Shown in pieces: positions 40,923-55,585 of a stretch of 64,000 bases of DNA (the stretch's first letter is position 1; every line of letters begins with the position of its first letter). Under the pieces are notes generated by a model, which had not been told where the DNA came from, searched no databases, and worked only from the letters and a program-made list of their open reading frames with translations. This stretch comes from Sarcocystis neurona. Taxonomy: Eukaryota > Apicomplexa > Conoidasida > Eucoccidiorida > Sarcocystidae. Position numbers and translations under genes: made by a program. The stretch lies in the NCBI GenBank assembly GCA_000727475.1, contig KL647296.1, positions 1,611,029-1,675,028 of the forward strand. Direction: 5' to 3'.

Positions 40923-43900
40923 TTGCCAACTGCAGACGCATCCAGCGGTCCTTCGCCAGCATCGCAAAAGGAACTGTCCCATCCTTCGCGTACCACGGCG
41001 CTCATTCCCACACATCCTATTTACGCCTTTCTTCTAGAAATGCATGATGCACCAGTAGCTCCAGCCGGTACAAAACAGTCTCTAGAAGAATTAGCGGCAG
41101 CAGAGTGTGCAGCAGGACTGGCAGCACACTGCACAGACCAGCAGAGTATACACAGCGGCAGATGCTACAGTAATAGCGACACCATATCCGATAGAACCAA
41201 GAGCAGCAGATCAGTAACATGTGTGTGTGCTGTCATTCACTCCTGCGGAAGCTCCTCTCACTAATTCTGTATATTTATATATATATGTATGTACACAGAT
41301 ACGTCTAGGCTGTCGTCACCGAAGTGCGTGCATAGTGGCTTGTCGCGCACGCATTTAGAAAGAGTAGTCAGCCCTCCTTGTGCCCCCTCAGTAATACCAC
41401 TACTACTACTACTATTCTTACCAACACCACAACTACAGCTCTTGGTAGCATCAGTGCTACTCTGTGCTCGGCATAGGTGGGACACACATGCTATAAATAA
41501 CGTACATGTATATACCTGTATATAATCGTAATGGTGTTGCTTCGAATCTGTGTTGCTGCGTGGGCGGTCTGCAGAGGAGTTTAGTCCGAGAAACTGGTGC
41601 TGGGGTACTATTCGCCGAAGCACGTACCACCTAATGACTTGCTTCGAAAGCTTGTCGTTTCTGTGCTGCTGCTGCTCTTGCTGGAGCTGCATCAGCAGCA
41701 GTATATCCGTAGAGGTTTGAGGCCACCCAATCCTCCTGTGATCGACTAGGTCTGCACGCCTCTGCCTGCTGGTTCCTCTCATCGTGTCTACTGCTGCTGC
41801 TACTATCTCTTCTTTTTTTGCCTCTTAGTTGGGGTTCTTGTTTCTTCCTCCTTGCGCCCTTCTTCGTCCACCTCGTCTTCCTGCTTGCTGCTTCTCCCGA
41901 GCCGGTGCTGCTCCGGCTAGTGCTCGTGCCGCGCATCAACGTGCGTCTGCTGATCCTGCTAGTGCTTCTTCGTCAAATGGTGCTGCTGCGTTGCCTTACG
42001 CTGCTACTGCTGCTGTAGGCTCAGCTGCTTTTAGTAATTTTCAAGTTAGCAGAGAGTGCCTGTCCCGCCCGGCAAAGGGGGGGCTGCTGCTGGCCGTTGC
42101 ATGCAGAAACAGCACCAGCAGTGTAACGTGTGGCACCAGGAAGAAAAGCGGCACCACAGAGCGACGCAACGGCAGCTCGAGCACCAGCAGTGTTGAACGT
42201 AGAGGCAGCAGGACCACAGGATGAAGCAGTGAACGCTCGTGCTCTGGCACGGGCATGGGGAGCTACGCCCGGTCTATCCACGACGCCCTAAGTAGTCCGG
42301 ACGACTGCAGCTTCTTGAGTAGCAGTAGCAGCGACGGCAAAACCAGCATACCAGGGCACGGAAGCGGCAACAGCAGTAACAAGGGAAGCAGCAACACTAG
42401 TCGCAGAAGACGCAGCAGCAACACCAAGAGCAATATCAAAAAAATTAGGTGCCACGGGAAGCGCTGTATCGGCGACAACTGCATGGCAGCAGCCAAGCAA
42501 AGCCAACAGGCACAGCGGCAGCAGCAACCAAAAAAATCACCAGTATCAGCTGCTGCGACAAGCGGGCATGAGTTCACGCACGCGTATGCCCACGACACTT
42601 CCCACATAAATAGATATACAGACACGATTTCTGCTTACTCGTGTACGGCTGGTGTTCTGTTTCTCTTGCTCGCGTGAGCAGAAGCGAGTATCTTTACTAG
42701 AGTGACGGCACGCTGCAGCAGCGTTGCGACACTCACGAGAGGGACGCAGCGAAAAAAACGTCGTCGATAGCCAGCCGTTATTAAGTCGAACGTTGCTGCT
42801 GTTGTGTCCGAGTTCGTTTGGCCGGCGTGACAGCCAGCTGCACCGTCCACTTGGATTGTAGTGTGCACGATCGTTCCGAGATTTGTCCTCAAGGTGATCA
42901 CCTGCACATTTGTTCTCATTTCCACTCGTTCTTTCTCTGCGACAGCCATCTCTGCTCCGACTGTTCCTGCTCATGCTGCGTTGCTATCGTGGCTACCCTG
43001 GCGGCTGCTGCGAAACCGACTGCAGCTGCTCTCGTGGCTATCGCTTTTCTTCTGCCACTGCTATGCGTCGTGACGCTGTTGATGCTCCCGTTGTCTAGTG
43101 GTGGCATCTGCTACCTGTTTTTGGTGCTTTCTCCGGCACCGCGGCTCCTCTTGTTGCTGCTGTTGCTGATGCGGTACCGCGTGCCGAGCCCCCTGCTGCT
43201 CTTGCAGCCCCTCCACCCACTGAATCTGCTGTTCCTAGCTGGAAAACACGGAGAGCACTACACTCTCTTCCTCGAAAGAAGAAGAGGACTTACGGGATTC
43301 ATCCCAACACGGAGAAAGGCGTCGATGTACACGTGTCCAAATCGCCTGGGATCAGTATGCGTTGGCATGTGTAAACGGATGTGAAGGTATCCATACGTAG
43401 ATACGTATACACAAATGTGTGTTGGTATCCGCATGTGTGGTTGTATGGTAGCTGTGTTTTAGAAAAACTATGCAGACATATATTTACATATATATACATA
43501 TATATGTGTAAATAAACGGATATGAGTGCGCTAAAGTATGCGACTGCGTACCGCCAGTCACAGGAGCAGGGTAAATTGACCAACCTGGCTTTTTCGTGCG
43601 TACAGGTAGGCTGCCTCTACTTCTTAGAGTGTTATCGTGTGCATGTATATATGCACTTGTGTGAAGCTGTAGTTATAAAATAAATACGCGTATTAAGGAC
43701 AAGCGCGCATCAAGTTCATGCACGCATTTAAAACAACCGGTACGTCGCCGGCTGCACGTTTCAAGAAGCGACACGGTAAAAATCTACTTCTTTTGCGGTA
43801 GACACACAGATACCCAGACACGCAAGCACGGAGAGCCACGAAAAAACCTAGGCCTCTCTTCTTCGTGTAAATATACAGACGTGTGTAAGGCAGTTCCTCC

Positions 43901-44408
43901 ACGTCTAATCGAATACGTACCCATATATGCCGTCGCCCACCGGTACATCTGCCTGCACCAGACCCGCTAGCTACAGAATTGGCAGTGATGAAGATAAGCA
44001 AGACAACGTCTAAATCTTTTTGCCTCGCCTTTTAGTGTTAATAACACGTGAAGCAATGGTCGGCAAGACAACCGCCTCTGCTCCTCGCCGAATCGAGCTG
44101 CTTCCCGGCCCTGCTGTTTTCTCGGTATCGAACACGAGGAACCTCTTCCCAAGCAATTCGACAACGGATAGTTAAACAGACGTACTATTATAGAAATCCA
44201 CGTACACGTCTACTCGCGTGTGTACACACAAGTCTTGGGTGTACGTACACGTGCAGGCTCCGAAAAACCAGCAGCAGCTGGGTCACCAGCGGCAGCAGCG
44301 GTCAGTCACAAGAGTGTAACGGCATACATGAAGAACCTTCTCCGGTCGCTGCTGGGAAAGGCAGGCACCACAAACAGGAGCCCTACAAAGCCCCGAAAGA
44401 TTCTCTAG
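40923..44408 (+). CDS. Ala/Pro-rich multi-exon gene, family unknown
   Basis: The 3' end is well supported. Exon about 43099-43354 (after CCCGTTGTCTAG) reads GTAAPLVAAVADAVPRAEPP, AALAAPPPTESAVPSWKTRR and ALHSLPRKKKRTYGIHPNTE then KGVDVHVSKSPGI, ending with one base before GTATGC. Exon 44257-44408 follows ACACGTGCAG; its two leading bases complete a Ser codon, then SEKPAAAGSPAAAAVSHKSV and TAYMKNLLRSLLGKAGTTNR SPTKPRKIL to TAG. Upstream candidates are about 40935-41160 (SHPSRTTALIPTHPIYAFLL then EMHDAPVAPAGTKQ) and Ala-rich frames at 41890-42590; their joins are not resolved. The 43.3 kb exon carries a basic patch (RKKKR) that could be a nuclear localisation signal. The gene converges on the FF-domain gene, with about 0.6 kb between stops. 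Confidence 0.55.
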
Positions 44409-45032
44409 CAAGGAACGTAGTATATATAGGACGTGTGGACCAACACTAGAGTTCCTTGAAAAGCGGCTGGTGTGGACAGCCAAATCAATGTAGACAAAGA
44501 CAAATAGATGTGGAGGAGAGTATGGGGCGTACAACAAGTTTATTTCTTACACAAACTTGCCCGCACCTCCCTCAGGAGGCGCAGACACACGTACACATAC
44601 ATATACACAAGTATATACACCTGCACATGGAAATAAATGTGTCCATCAATATGTTAATCATTAATACATATAGATATATATATACACACAGGCATGAATG
44701 TCTATATATGTAGACGTGTATGCACGTAAGAGACGTTGGAGACTGCCGGGTGTGCATTAGCTATTTCAACATACGAAGATATACATAGACATATATATAC
44801 ATGTATATGGAGAGCTAGATACGTTCATTCATAGACATACACACACGTATATGGAAACACAAGTGTATGTACCTTTCCGTTCGCACTCTTTAACTGCTGT
44901 GAGGCGTGCAGTCGTTTATTAACAACGACTGATGGACGGGGCCCCAAAGAATGGTGCAGGAGAAAGGGAGAGGAAAACATCGCAAGAAAGATATATGAGA
45001 TGATGAGACCTGTGCGCAACATAAAACCGTGA
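44409..45032. other. Intergenic between convergent genes
   Basis: TA/CATA microsatellites at 44640-44860. A minus frame with acceptor TTATGTTGCGCACAG near 45019 (HSLGPRPSVVVNKRLHASQQ) could be an alternative last exon of the FF-domain gene. Confidence 0.4.
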
Positions 45033-48000
45033 TCAGAGAGAAGCAGCAGCAGTTCCGGCACATCCTGCCGCAGCCGCCGAAAACTCGCTGCTTTCTACAT
45101 ACAAAGACACGTACAACACAACTGATATTCGGCGTATCTAGAGATAAAAGGCTGTACACATTTGTACGTCTACATATAGCAGATATACATATGTATACAT
45201 ACACCTTACAACATTCACATACATATATATGAATATATATATATATATGCGGATACGAAGCTGAAAGTACAAATGAAAATCCGTATATATGTGGGGTCGC
45301 ATACTTACACCCGTTCGTGCAGTGCAACAACACATAAGCGCAGCCAGAGTGAGTGAAAGGTCTCTTGCTGCTGCTGCTGCTGCTCAGCACTACTGTCGCG
45401 GCGCCGCTGCTTCTACTTTGTTGCCACTCCTACAATTAGGTGAGATGAATGAAAGGTTGCAGTTGCTAGAGCTGCTATTGAAATGCTTTAAATTTGGCGG
45501 AACCGCCTGTCCTGCTGCTGCCGCCGTTTCTCGTCAGGCTGCTGGTGGCCCTGCGTTCGCTACGGCTGCGATACTGCGTTGGTGCGGACGTTCCTGCAGT
45601 GGGTGGCGCCGCGTATGCATCTCCTGCTGCCGCTTGAAGTACTGCTGCGGCCCGTCGGGCGCTGCTCTTAGTTCAGCAGCTCTTGCTGCTGCGGGCGCTG
45701 CTGTTGCTGCTGCTAGAGCTCTTTCTGCTGCTAGGGCTGCTCTTGCTGCTGTCAGCCCAGCGTTTGCTGCTGCTAGCGCTGCTATTCCTGCTGCTAGCGT
45801 TGCTGTTGCTGCTGCTGCTGCTTCGTTGTAGCGATGGGCAGCTTCCGTACGGACTCGGCATTCACCTCCCTGCAACACCACCACACGATGAGATACACTA
45901 ACTCACGTCCACACACCCACATACACACACACTCTGCTCATATATGCAGAGAGATATACATACATATATATATATATATATTCTCACACATATGTAGACG
46001 TATAAACACAAATATATTTGGCCGCTTTCTAAACCAAATACATATATATATATACGTATATAATCATATTCACATACCCATATACACACATACCCTACCT
46101 AATCATATCTGCAGACACATATACATATATATATATATATACGTATGTGCGTATGAGCTGCTATTCACGCTGTGAAGGAGGAATTTACCCCGTTTGTTGC
46201 ATATATTTGTACTCGAGCGGGACCAACAAACACGTCATCATCGTGATGGTCCTGGGCACGTTTTTCTCCTTCAGCGCTTACGGCGATACTGCGTGAATAT
46301 AAACAGACCTACGTACATACATCTACACATCCTACGTATAGGTGTGCATATTACATCTACATACACACACGTACAGCTACATATTCGTATCTATGCATAC
46401 TACAGACACGTATTATATCTACACGCACACGTACCTGCCTGTAGACATATATCTGCATGCAGCTCTTTACATACTACAGGCACATATATATATATATATA
46501 TATATAAAACAGAGGTATACGTATACATCTATACATACTACGGACACATAAATACCAAATCTACCTGCACATGTATCTCCACGTACATCTATAGACACTA
46601 CGTACACAAATGTATTATATCCACATTTACATATATCTACACCTATAAATACTACCTATATATATATACATCAAATCTACATATAATATATTTACAGATA
46701 CACATACAACTATATGTACACATACTACTACGGACATATATATATACATTTATATTGTAGCTACGTATAATGTATTGGCAGATACGTCTACACACACTAC
46801 GACACGTATATATTATTACCTACACATATACATATATATGTGTACCTCCTGCGTAGACAGAGAATTCTAGATAAGTGGTTCAGCTGCTGCCTCTCTGTGT
46901 GTTTCTGCATGTGCAGCGATTCGTCTATCTCTTGTGCCTGCGACGGCGGAGCCGCCCAGGAGAACCTGGGCAGAGAGGAGAAGGTGCCGCTGTACGTACG
47001 TACGTATATAGCCCCTGCATGCTTAGACATGTTGTAGCAGCCCAGCAGGAACAGCAGCAGCAGCAGCGTGCTCTCTGGTGTTGTGGGTGGACCTGGACGT
47101 GGAGAGATATTCACAGATATAGGTAGACGTTTATTTTCTCTGGGATTAGCGGAAACGAAGAGTTTTATGCACCTTCTGCTACACTATCAAACTCACGTTC
47201 ACAGACAAAAGCAAATAATGTGTTCACCTGCAGCTTTTCTCTGTACCCGTCGCGCACTTCTCCTCTCTCTCTTTCTCTCCCACACGTCGAAGGTAGCGAT
47301 ACTGCTGCTGATTAATTACTCGAGCAGCAGCAACGACTTTTGACAGAAGGTTGATATATAGTCATTGCTGATATGCACGTATGTCTGGTGTAGATATACA
47401 ACAGCCGCAAAAAAACAGAAAGGAGGACAAGCCGGGGAAGGCACATCTCTACGGCTGTGCAGAAGCCGACGTCCCACCGAATCCGCTGGCGGATGAGTTT
47501 CAGCCGCTCCTCAGGAATGTAATCGAGCCGTTTATATCTGCGCGGGAAGCAGCAGCAAAAAAGACGCAGAAGCAGAACCGGCACACACGCGTTGAAGAGC
47601 AGGAAAACAGCAGCAGCGGAAGCACTCGCACAAGCAGCACTAGCAGCCGCACATACGCGTTAAAGAGCAGAAAAAGACACGCAGCAGTAGCACCAGCAGC
47701 GGCACAAACACGCTGAGGAGCAGCAAGACAAGCAGCAGCAGCAGAAGTGAACGGGCAAGAGGAGCACCAAAGACGCAGCTAATGCGGTGAGGACGACGAG
47801 GCGCGAACCACAGCACGTGCCACCGCGCAGGAAGAGACAGGAAGAATAGGAGGACGCAGAGAAGCAGCAGCAGCAGCAGCAGGTTAAATAACAGGGAGAA
47901 GTGCCGCAGTGGGAGCGGCGCAGGGCGAGACAGAGGAAAGTCCAACATTTGTGCATGTAGTAGTCGCAGCAGCTTGACGTCGCCGGTCACTGCTTCTCTT

Positions 48001-51000
48001 TTCTGCTGCAAGAAATGTCGAGTGAGTCCCTCCTTGCCGCACGTTCAAGAAGAAGCCAGAAAACGCAGTTGGGAGGCCGCCCGCCGCCGGTGCGGCACGA
48101 ACGCATGCGCTGCAGTTCACCGACGGAGAAATGAGAGAAGCGTGCACAGGTTGCAACGCGCAGCAAAAACAAAGGAGAAGACAAATGAATTACGGTGAGC
48201 AACGCTGGACGGGAAAGTCAGACAAATAGACAGCGGCGGGCACCGAGACGAGACGGCCGCGGGAAACGCAGGCGACGGAGGGGCTGAGGCACGCCCCAGG
48301 GGCACGCGCAGTAGCAGTAAACGGACTGCAACAACAGCAGCCAACTGGGCAATAGGCAGTAGCGCAGAGCTTTTCTTGCTCTCTATTCGTCTATATCTGC
48401 GTACACATATATGTTTACCTATATAGTATTAGTACATACACATACATATATTCATGTCTATATATATGTGCGTACATAGTAGGTCACAGAGCAAGGCAGA
48501 GAATCGAGTCACAGCAGCTGCGCCGCCTGTGTGACCACCGCGAGCAGCTGCAGCAGCAAGAGCGTCAGGCATGCAGTTCTTCAACATGCTTTTCTTCACT
48601 ACATATACGCCACACGTGTGGACTCTTTTTGAGAAGCAGCTGGGCGGCCCTACGAGATGAAGCAGCAAACGAAAGCGGAAAAGACCTGCAAACCGGAGAG
48701 CTCACACCGCGGGCAGCACACAGAGTGCGCAGAGACGCAAGGGAGGGGTGGGCACGGGAAGAAAACACGTCTGCAAAGAATTCACTGCGGAAGGCAAGGA
48801 CGCACTTCAAGGAAGTTCGAAAGAAAGACGAAGAGAGGACGAGCGCGAAAGGGCTGGGAATTCAGCGAAGAAAAGGGGCCCCATCCTCGTGTGTAGCATT
48901 CCGCGCGGGTAGGGGCACACCACTCATAGACTTCTCTACCCTTACAGAGATAGACACATCTTATATACATCTTAATAGAGATATGTGTGCACCTACACAC
49001 ACCGGCTCACCAAAACACATATACGTATACGTACTTATACATACGTGTATATCTACGCACGCAAAAATGTGTACACATGTATGTGTATGTATGGAGTATA
49101 TGGGTATGTACGTATTCATACGTATATACTTACTCAAACGAATAGGTGTCTATATGTACATATACGTATGCACGCGATACATGTACATGTGCATGAAGGT
49201 ATATATTGGGTGACGAAGGAATACATGAGAAGAATCGACAACTGTTTTGCTGTTGAACTGCTTGCAGGGTGGCACGGAATACTTACCGAATGTCTGTGCT
49301 GAGTTTTTCGAGAAGTTGCTGAAATTTTGCTTCGTCTTCGTCGCAGCCACGGGAAACGTCGGGGTTGGACCGCAGGAACATAACGAAGCCTTCCTTCAGC
49401 TCCTGACTCTGCACGCAGCAGCACATATTCGAAAAGCGGAGCGGCTCCGCATTTTTAGCGGCCTCGTCAGGAGTCAACTTCGGGAGCTCTGCAACTAATA
49501 CGACTAAAAACGACGAGGACACCCCCTTCGCCGTAGGCGAGTGCAGCACACATAAAACTTCCCCGATCCCCTTCCCCTGACACCCCCCATACAAAAAGAG
49601 TAGGCATCCCATACACACGTATACACAGACAGAGGAAAAGTACACAAAACTACATATATATATGCAGGTATCGCACAGGTAAAACTTCCCCCATCCCCTT
49701 CCCCTGACACTCCCCATACAAATAGAGTAGGTACCCCACACATATATAGAGAGAGACAGTGAGCAGCAGATACATATATGTATATACATGTGTGGGCAGC
49801 AGCATCTACATATACATACATGGATGTACGTGCGTATCTACGGAGATTCTCCGACGAGCACGTCACGTTATAAGAGAAGCAGGTAGACGACGACTACCAC
49901 TGCCACTGCAACAGGATGCGGAGCTCTGCAGAAGAACACACCGTCGAAGAAAAACGGGCACGTCCGTTTATGTGGCTTGTCTGTTTACTCGTATAAATCG
50001 TTCTTTACATCGGCGTGTTCTTCCTATTCACGAATATATATATTTCTCTACAAACGTCCACACAAATGTACATTTACATATATATATGTGTGAATGTTGA
50101 CGGACATCTGCGTACATACGCACCAATATATATATATATATGTAAATATTGACAGATGTCCGTATATATACGCACATACAGACACACGTAAATATCTACG
50201 GATACCTGCATATATACACGTACATGACTACCTATAGATAGCTTCGTGTATATATGTACATATTTGTGAATACCTACGGCTATGATGTGCGTGTATATAT
50301 ACACACATACACATATATATACACATATAGAGAGAAGAAAGAATCTACGGATATCTGTGTGCATACACACAGGTATATAAGTATAAGTGAATATCTCCGG
50401 GTATCTGCGTATATGTATATAGATATGTGTGTAAATGTCTACAGACATCTGTATACGTGCACACATGTATATGTGTCAAAATTGATGACTATTTAAGGGA
50501 GACAAATCTCCTGCAAAGATGTGTTCGTCCTTGGTGATACCTTCACCAACATTTTCCGCATCTCCTACACACGTACGCATGCGGACCCGCCTACACGAGC
50601 AAATCATCCACACATATACGGAGACACAGACGGAGACAGAGACAGCTGAATAATAGCTTATAAAGAATGCCTAATAAATACACACATATACATATATAGC
50701 TAACCAAACGAAGATACACATACAAATGCATTTATATATATACACAGGTGTATGGATACATCAAATTTATACAAGGTACACATGTACACATGTATATATA
50801 CACACCGATAAGTATATATATGTATACATATATATTTAGTTTCAGGACGAAGAAGTATGTATACACGTTTATCTGCCTACACATGCACATACGCATATCA
50901 CTACAGGTACTCACACACACACACACACACACACACACGCCAACCTATATATACGTATATATGCAGATACACAAGTGTCCCTACAGATACACACTATACA

Positions 51001-52865
51001 TATATGCTGATGCATACATATATATATATATATATGTTCCAGACGCAGGATACAAGCGCACACGTATATATCTGTCTACACGTATGTACTGCTACACCAC
51101 CATGTGTACAGGCAGATCCACGCCTACGCATAAATATATGTGTGGATGCGTCATAAATACAAAGATGTATAGAGACGCACACAGAAACACATACGCACAG
51201 ATAGGCGTATCCGTATCTAGACAAAAGATTAGGGAATACTCTAATACCCGTATATATATATATATATATATATGGATATATGTACAAAGATATATACATA
51301 TGTGTTGGTGGATCAATACATATATTCATATATATGTACATCAATATATACATATGTATATAGAGAGAAAGATAGAGGGAGAGAGATGTACAGAGACAGA
51401 CATGCAGATGCGCATACGTATGTTGATAAAAAAATGGAGGAAACTGTTGTAATACCCACACATACATGTACAAATCTACTTATAAATATATATATATGCA
51501 TCAACAAAGGGATATATATACATATATATTTGTATACAGAGATACACACAGAGACAGACATACACAGGCGTATACGTGTGTAGATAAAACACTGGAGAAT
51601 GCTCTAGTGTAATATCCATATATATATATATGTACAGAGATACATACATATGTATTGGTGTACCAGTACATATATTAGATATACATATATATGTGCATCG
51701 ATAAATGTGTATACATATATATATCGAGAGACGTACACAGAGAGAGACATACACAGGTGTATACATGTTACGAAGAAAAAAGTGAAGGATACTGTTGTAA
51801 TATCCACACACGTGTGTACAAATATATTAACAAATATGTGTTCCTGGACCAAGAAACCGATGAATATCAACATGTGGAAAAAGTCTGTCGTCTGCATGCA
51901 TGCAGAAAAGAGAGACGAGAGATATGAAATTACCCTTTCTTTTCTCCATCGTTCAAAATTGGCGCGGAGTTCTGTTGCCGGCAGTCCTTCAAAGAGACGC
52001 TTGTTGGTCTGAAGCTGCTCCAAAACCTGGACGAAAAGAAGTACATATATCTACATATATATATATATATACATAGACTTACATGTAAACTACAAATATA
52101 TATATATATATTTATATAGCAACAACAGAATATATTCATACAGAAAGAGAGAGAAACGGCTAAAAACGAAACACGTGTATATATATATACATATATATAC
52201 AGTACGTATATCTATATACATACATATATTTATATATATATATACATATCCACACCAAAACAAATACATATACAAACATATGTAAATATACATATCTATA
52301 CCGACTACAAAGTACGTATACAGCTACACAAATACGTATACATATACGTATGTATATATACATATATATAGACAGATATACATGCGTGTGTACGTATATA
52401 CGTACATACGTGTAACTTTAGGGTCGCCTGATAGAGAGACTGCGATGGCTTTACATAATACATACAGCTTGCCGGACGTGTAGGAACGAAGAAGAGGCAA
52501 TTTCTTTTAGATCCGCGACTCCGTACAGCAGTACAAAATGGACATTTTTTGTTTTGCAGGTTCTTCTTCAGCGTTTTCATTTATCACGTTTTCGAAGAAT
52601 ACACGAACCTCTTCGAAACTTTGACTGAGAGCCTCGCAGGGAAGCGTATTTAATTTGGTGAAGAAAAGTCGAAGGCGCGCCGTTGTGAACTCGCTGAAAA
52701 AAGAGAGAACATGCGGCGTCCCCGAAAGGAGAAGAAATGAGAAGGAAAAGAAAACAGGAGAAAAAAGAGGAGGAAAAAAAGTGCCACTAACAAAAAAACC
52801 AACGGCGAAAGCAGGGGAAACGGGAGACCAACGATACGGATATGGACAGAGGGACAGACAGACAG

Positions 52866-52896
<31 letters not shown>

Positions 52897-55554
52897 TATA
52901 CACATGCACACAGACAGGAAAAAAAAAAGGAAAACGACATACGAGCGACCGCGCGAAGAGGTTTACGGCAGGGTGAAGAATTTCACGTGAAGACGGAGAA
53001 GACGACGAAGCGGCCAAGCAAAGGAGAGGAGACGAAGAGAAACGAGAACCACTTCCAGTCGAAAGAGACACGAAACAAGCGATGGCACTACTACGACGCA
53101 GCCCGCCGGTGTACGTACACCTCAAGGGAAGACACGCATGCCTTTGTGAGTTGTGGGGTGCATGTGTCAAAGAAATCACCTATGAAAAAGAAAATACTGC
53201 CCCCAAGTCGTACAACCACCTTTTTCGTACTTACACGCATATACAGAGAGACAGACATCGGAGTTTGTATATACCTACGGAGTATAGGCACGTAGCTATA
53301 TTGTGTAGATATACAGATGTTGATGCGTATTCATGTACATATATACGTATATACATATATATATGAGAGAGAGGCGGAGATACGGAATTCAAGAAACACA
53401 CAATGGAACGCAATTTATGTCAGAGGTGACGCTGCAGCATTTTCCTGGTGTGTTCTGCGTCTTTCGAAACAACACGGACACTTCCGGTGTACGTACACCC
53501 CACGCAGCCGCACGTAGGCAGACCCACGCAGTTGCCCACGTGTCCTCTCCCAAGTGAGACTCTGGTATGCATATACGTAACTCATATATATACACATATT
53601 TAAATGAGTATATATACATATACATATATATATATGTATATGTGTATATGTACGTGTATGTTTATAGGTGCATATGTTCTGCGGATGGATGCATCGCAAC
53701 GCATGGACACCGTGTGCAGAAACGTGAGTCCTCTGCGTCACGCAGTGTACGTACACCGCAGTATGTGTGAGACGCGCGGGGTACATGTGTACCTCCACGG
53801 GGTCTATCAACACGGTGTACGTACACCGGATCCACATGTCTCTATTTCCAAGAACATGCGTGCGCACACGTACACAGAAAGTGCATATACACATATGTTA
53901 CAGAAAAAAGTTCTCCTCATATCTACCTATCTCTCTACTCATCTACTCACATACATATTCACATATATGTACGAATGTATATACGTATATGCATATGTAT
54001 CTTGTATACCTACGCACGCATACGTATACATATATACATATATATGATCTACTGTGCGTCTACAAGCTGGTAGAAGACAGAAATACTGAAGACATAATGT
54101 TAGACGCTGCCGCTGAAGTGGTGGTGGTGGTGCTGCTGCTGCTCCAGCCCCTCGGTGTGTCTTCGCCTTGCTGCTGCTGTAGCATCATTTCCCTCCTGCT
54201 GTGCGCGCGGGGCGCACGGCTCTGCTCTGCCGCGGCTGCTGTTGCCCGCGCTGCTGTCACGCACCCGGAAATTATTCCACAACAAAATTAGACGCCCACT
54301 TCCCAGCGTCATCAGTACTATCAAAAAGATACCAACTTCTACAAAGACATATATATATATATATACGTATAAGTTTACACATACACATATATATATATAT
54401 ATACTTGTTTATATATATATATATATAGGTAGGTAGATAGATAGGTGAATTTGAGTATAAATTTGTGAATGTGTGCACCTGAATGGATAAAGAGAGACTG
54501 GATGGTGTACAACAATATATATATATATGTGCACATATGTATACGTGTGCACACATGTTTATACATATATATATATATATATATATGTGAATGAGTATAC
54601 GTGGATATGTATGCGTACATAAATATATATATATATATATGGAGAGAGATGAATGCGTATCTTAACATCTACGCAGATGGGTATACATATATAGATATAG
54701 ATAGATAGATACGTATGTGTACGTATGTGTACGCATATGTATATGTATATATATAGGGATAGGTATGAACGGGTACGTATGTGTAGGCGCATGTATGTAT
54801 AAACGTAGATGTAATACACACGAATGTGTTTGTAGGTACGTTCCCTTGTGCGTCGTACATCAGAACGAATGTATATACACGTGTATGGTCGCCAATACAC
54901 AGGAGATTATGTTTCCTTAAATATATGATAAATGTACGCATGCGTGGCTGTATGTATGTATTTGCTCAAGATGCTCACGTATATATGTATCTGCGACTGT
55001 GTACGAACGAATGTATAAATGTATGTTGTATTTGTTCAAGAGTGAATACACGAGAGCTCTACGCACGCATAAATAACATACACGTATATAATTTATAGGT
55101 ACGAGTGTGTATATATACATATATGTATGGGGAGGGGATAAATACATCTTTCGCTTACTCAACAAAGGAGCGATAAAGATTGAGGCGCTCAGCTTCGGAG
55201 AGGACATCGGTAGAGAAACGAGAATCTCCTCGCAAAACTTCGACGGGGATGGCCTCTGCATTTTCACTGCAGCAAAAATTGCACATCACCTCTCTGCATG
55301 CGGACAAACATATATTAATATATACGGAAACGTTTTCCAACGATAAAATTGCTGCCCACCACGCAGACAGACCGAAAGACAGAGAGACACGGACACACAC
55401 ACACTGAGAGACACGGAGACGGACAGAGGGACACAGACACGGAGACAGCAAAAAACAGATACTACTTTTTCGCATATAAATATACCCACACATATACATA
55501 TATATAGAGACACAGACAGATACTACCTTTTCGCTGATAGATATACATACTCAC

Positions 55555-55585
<31 letters not shown>

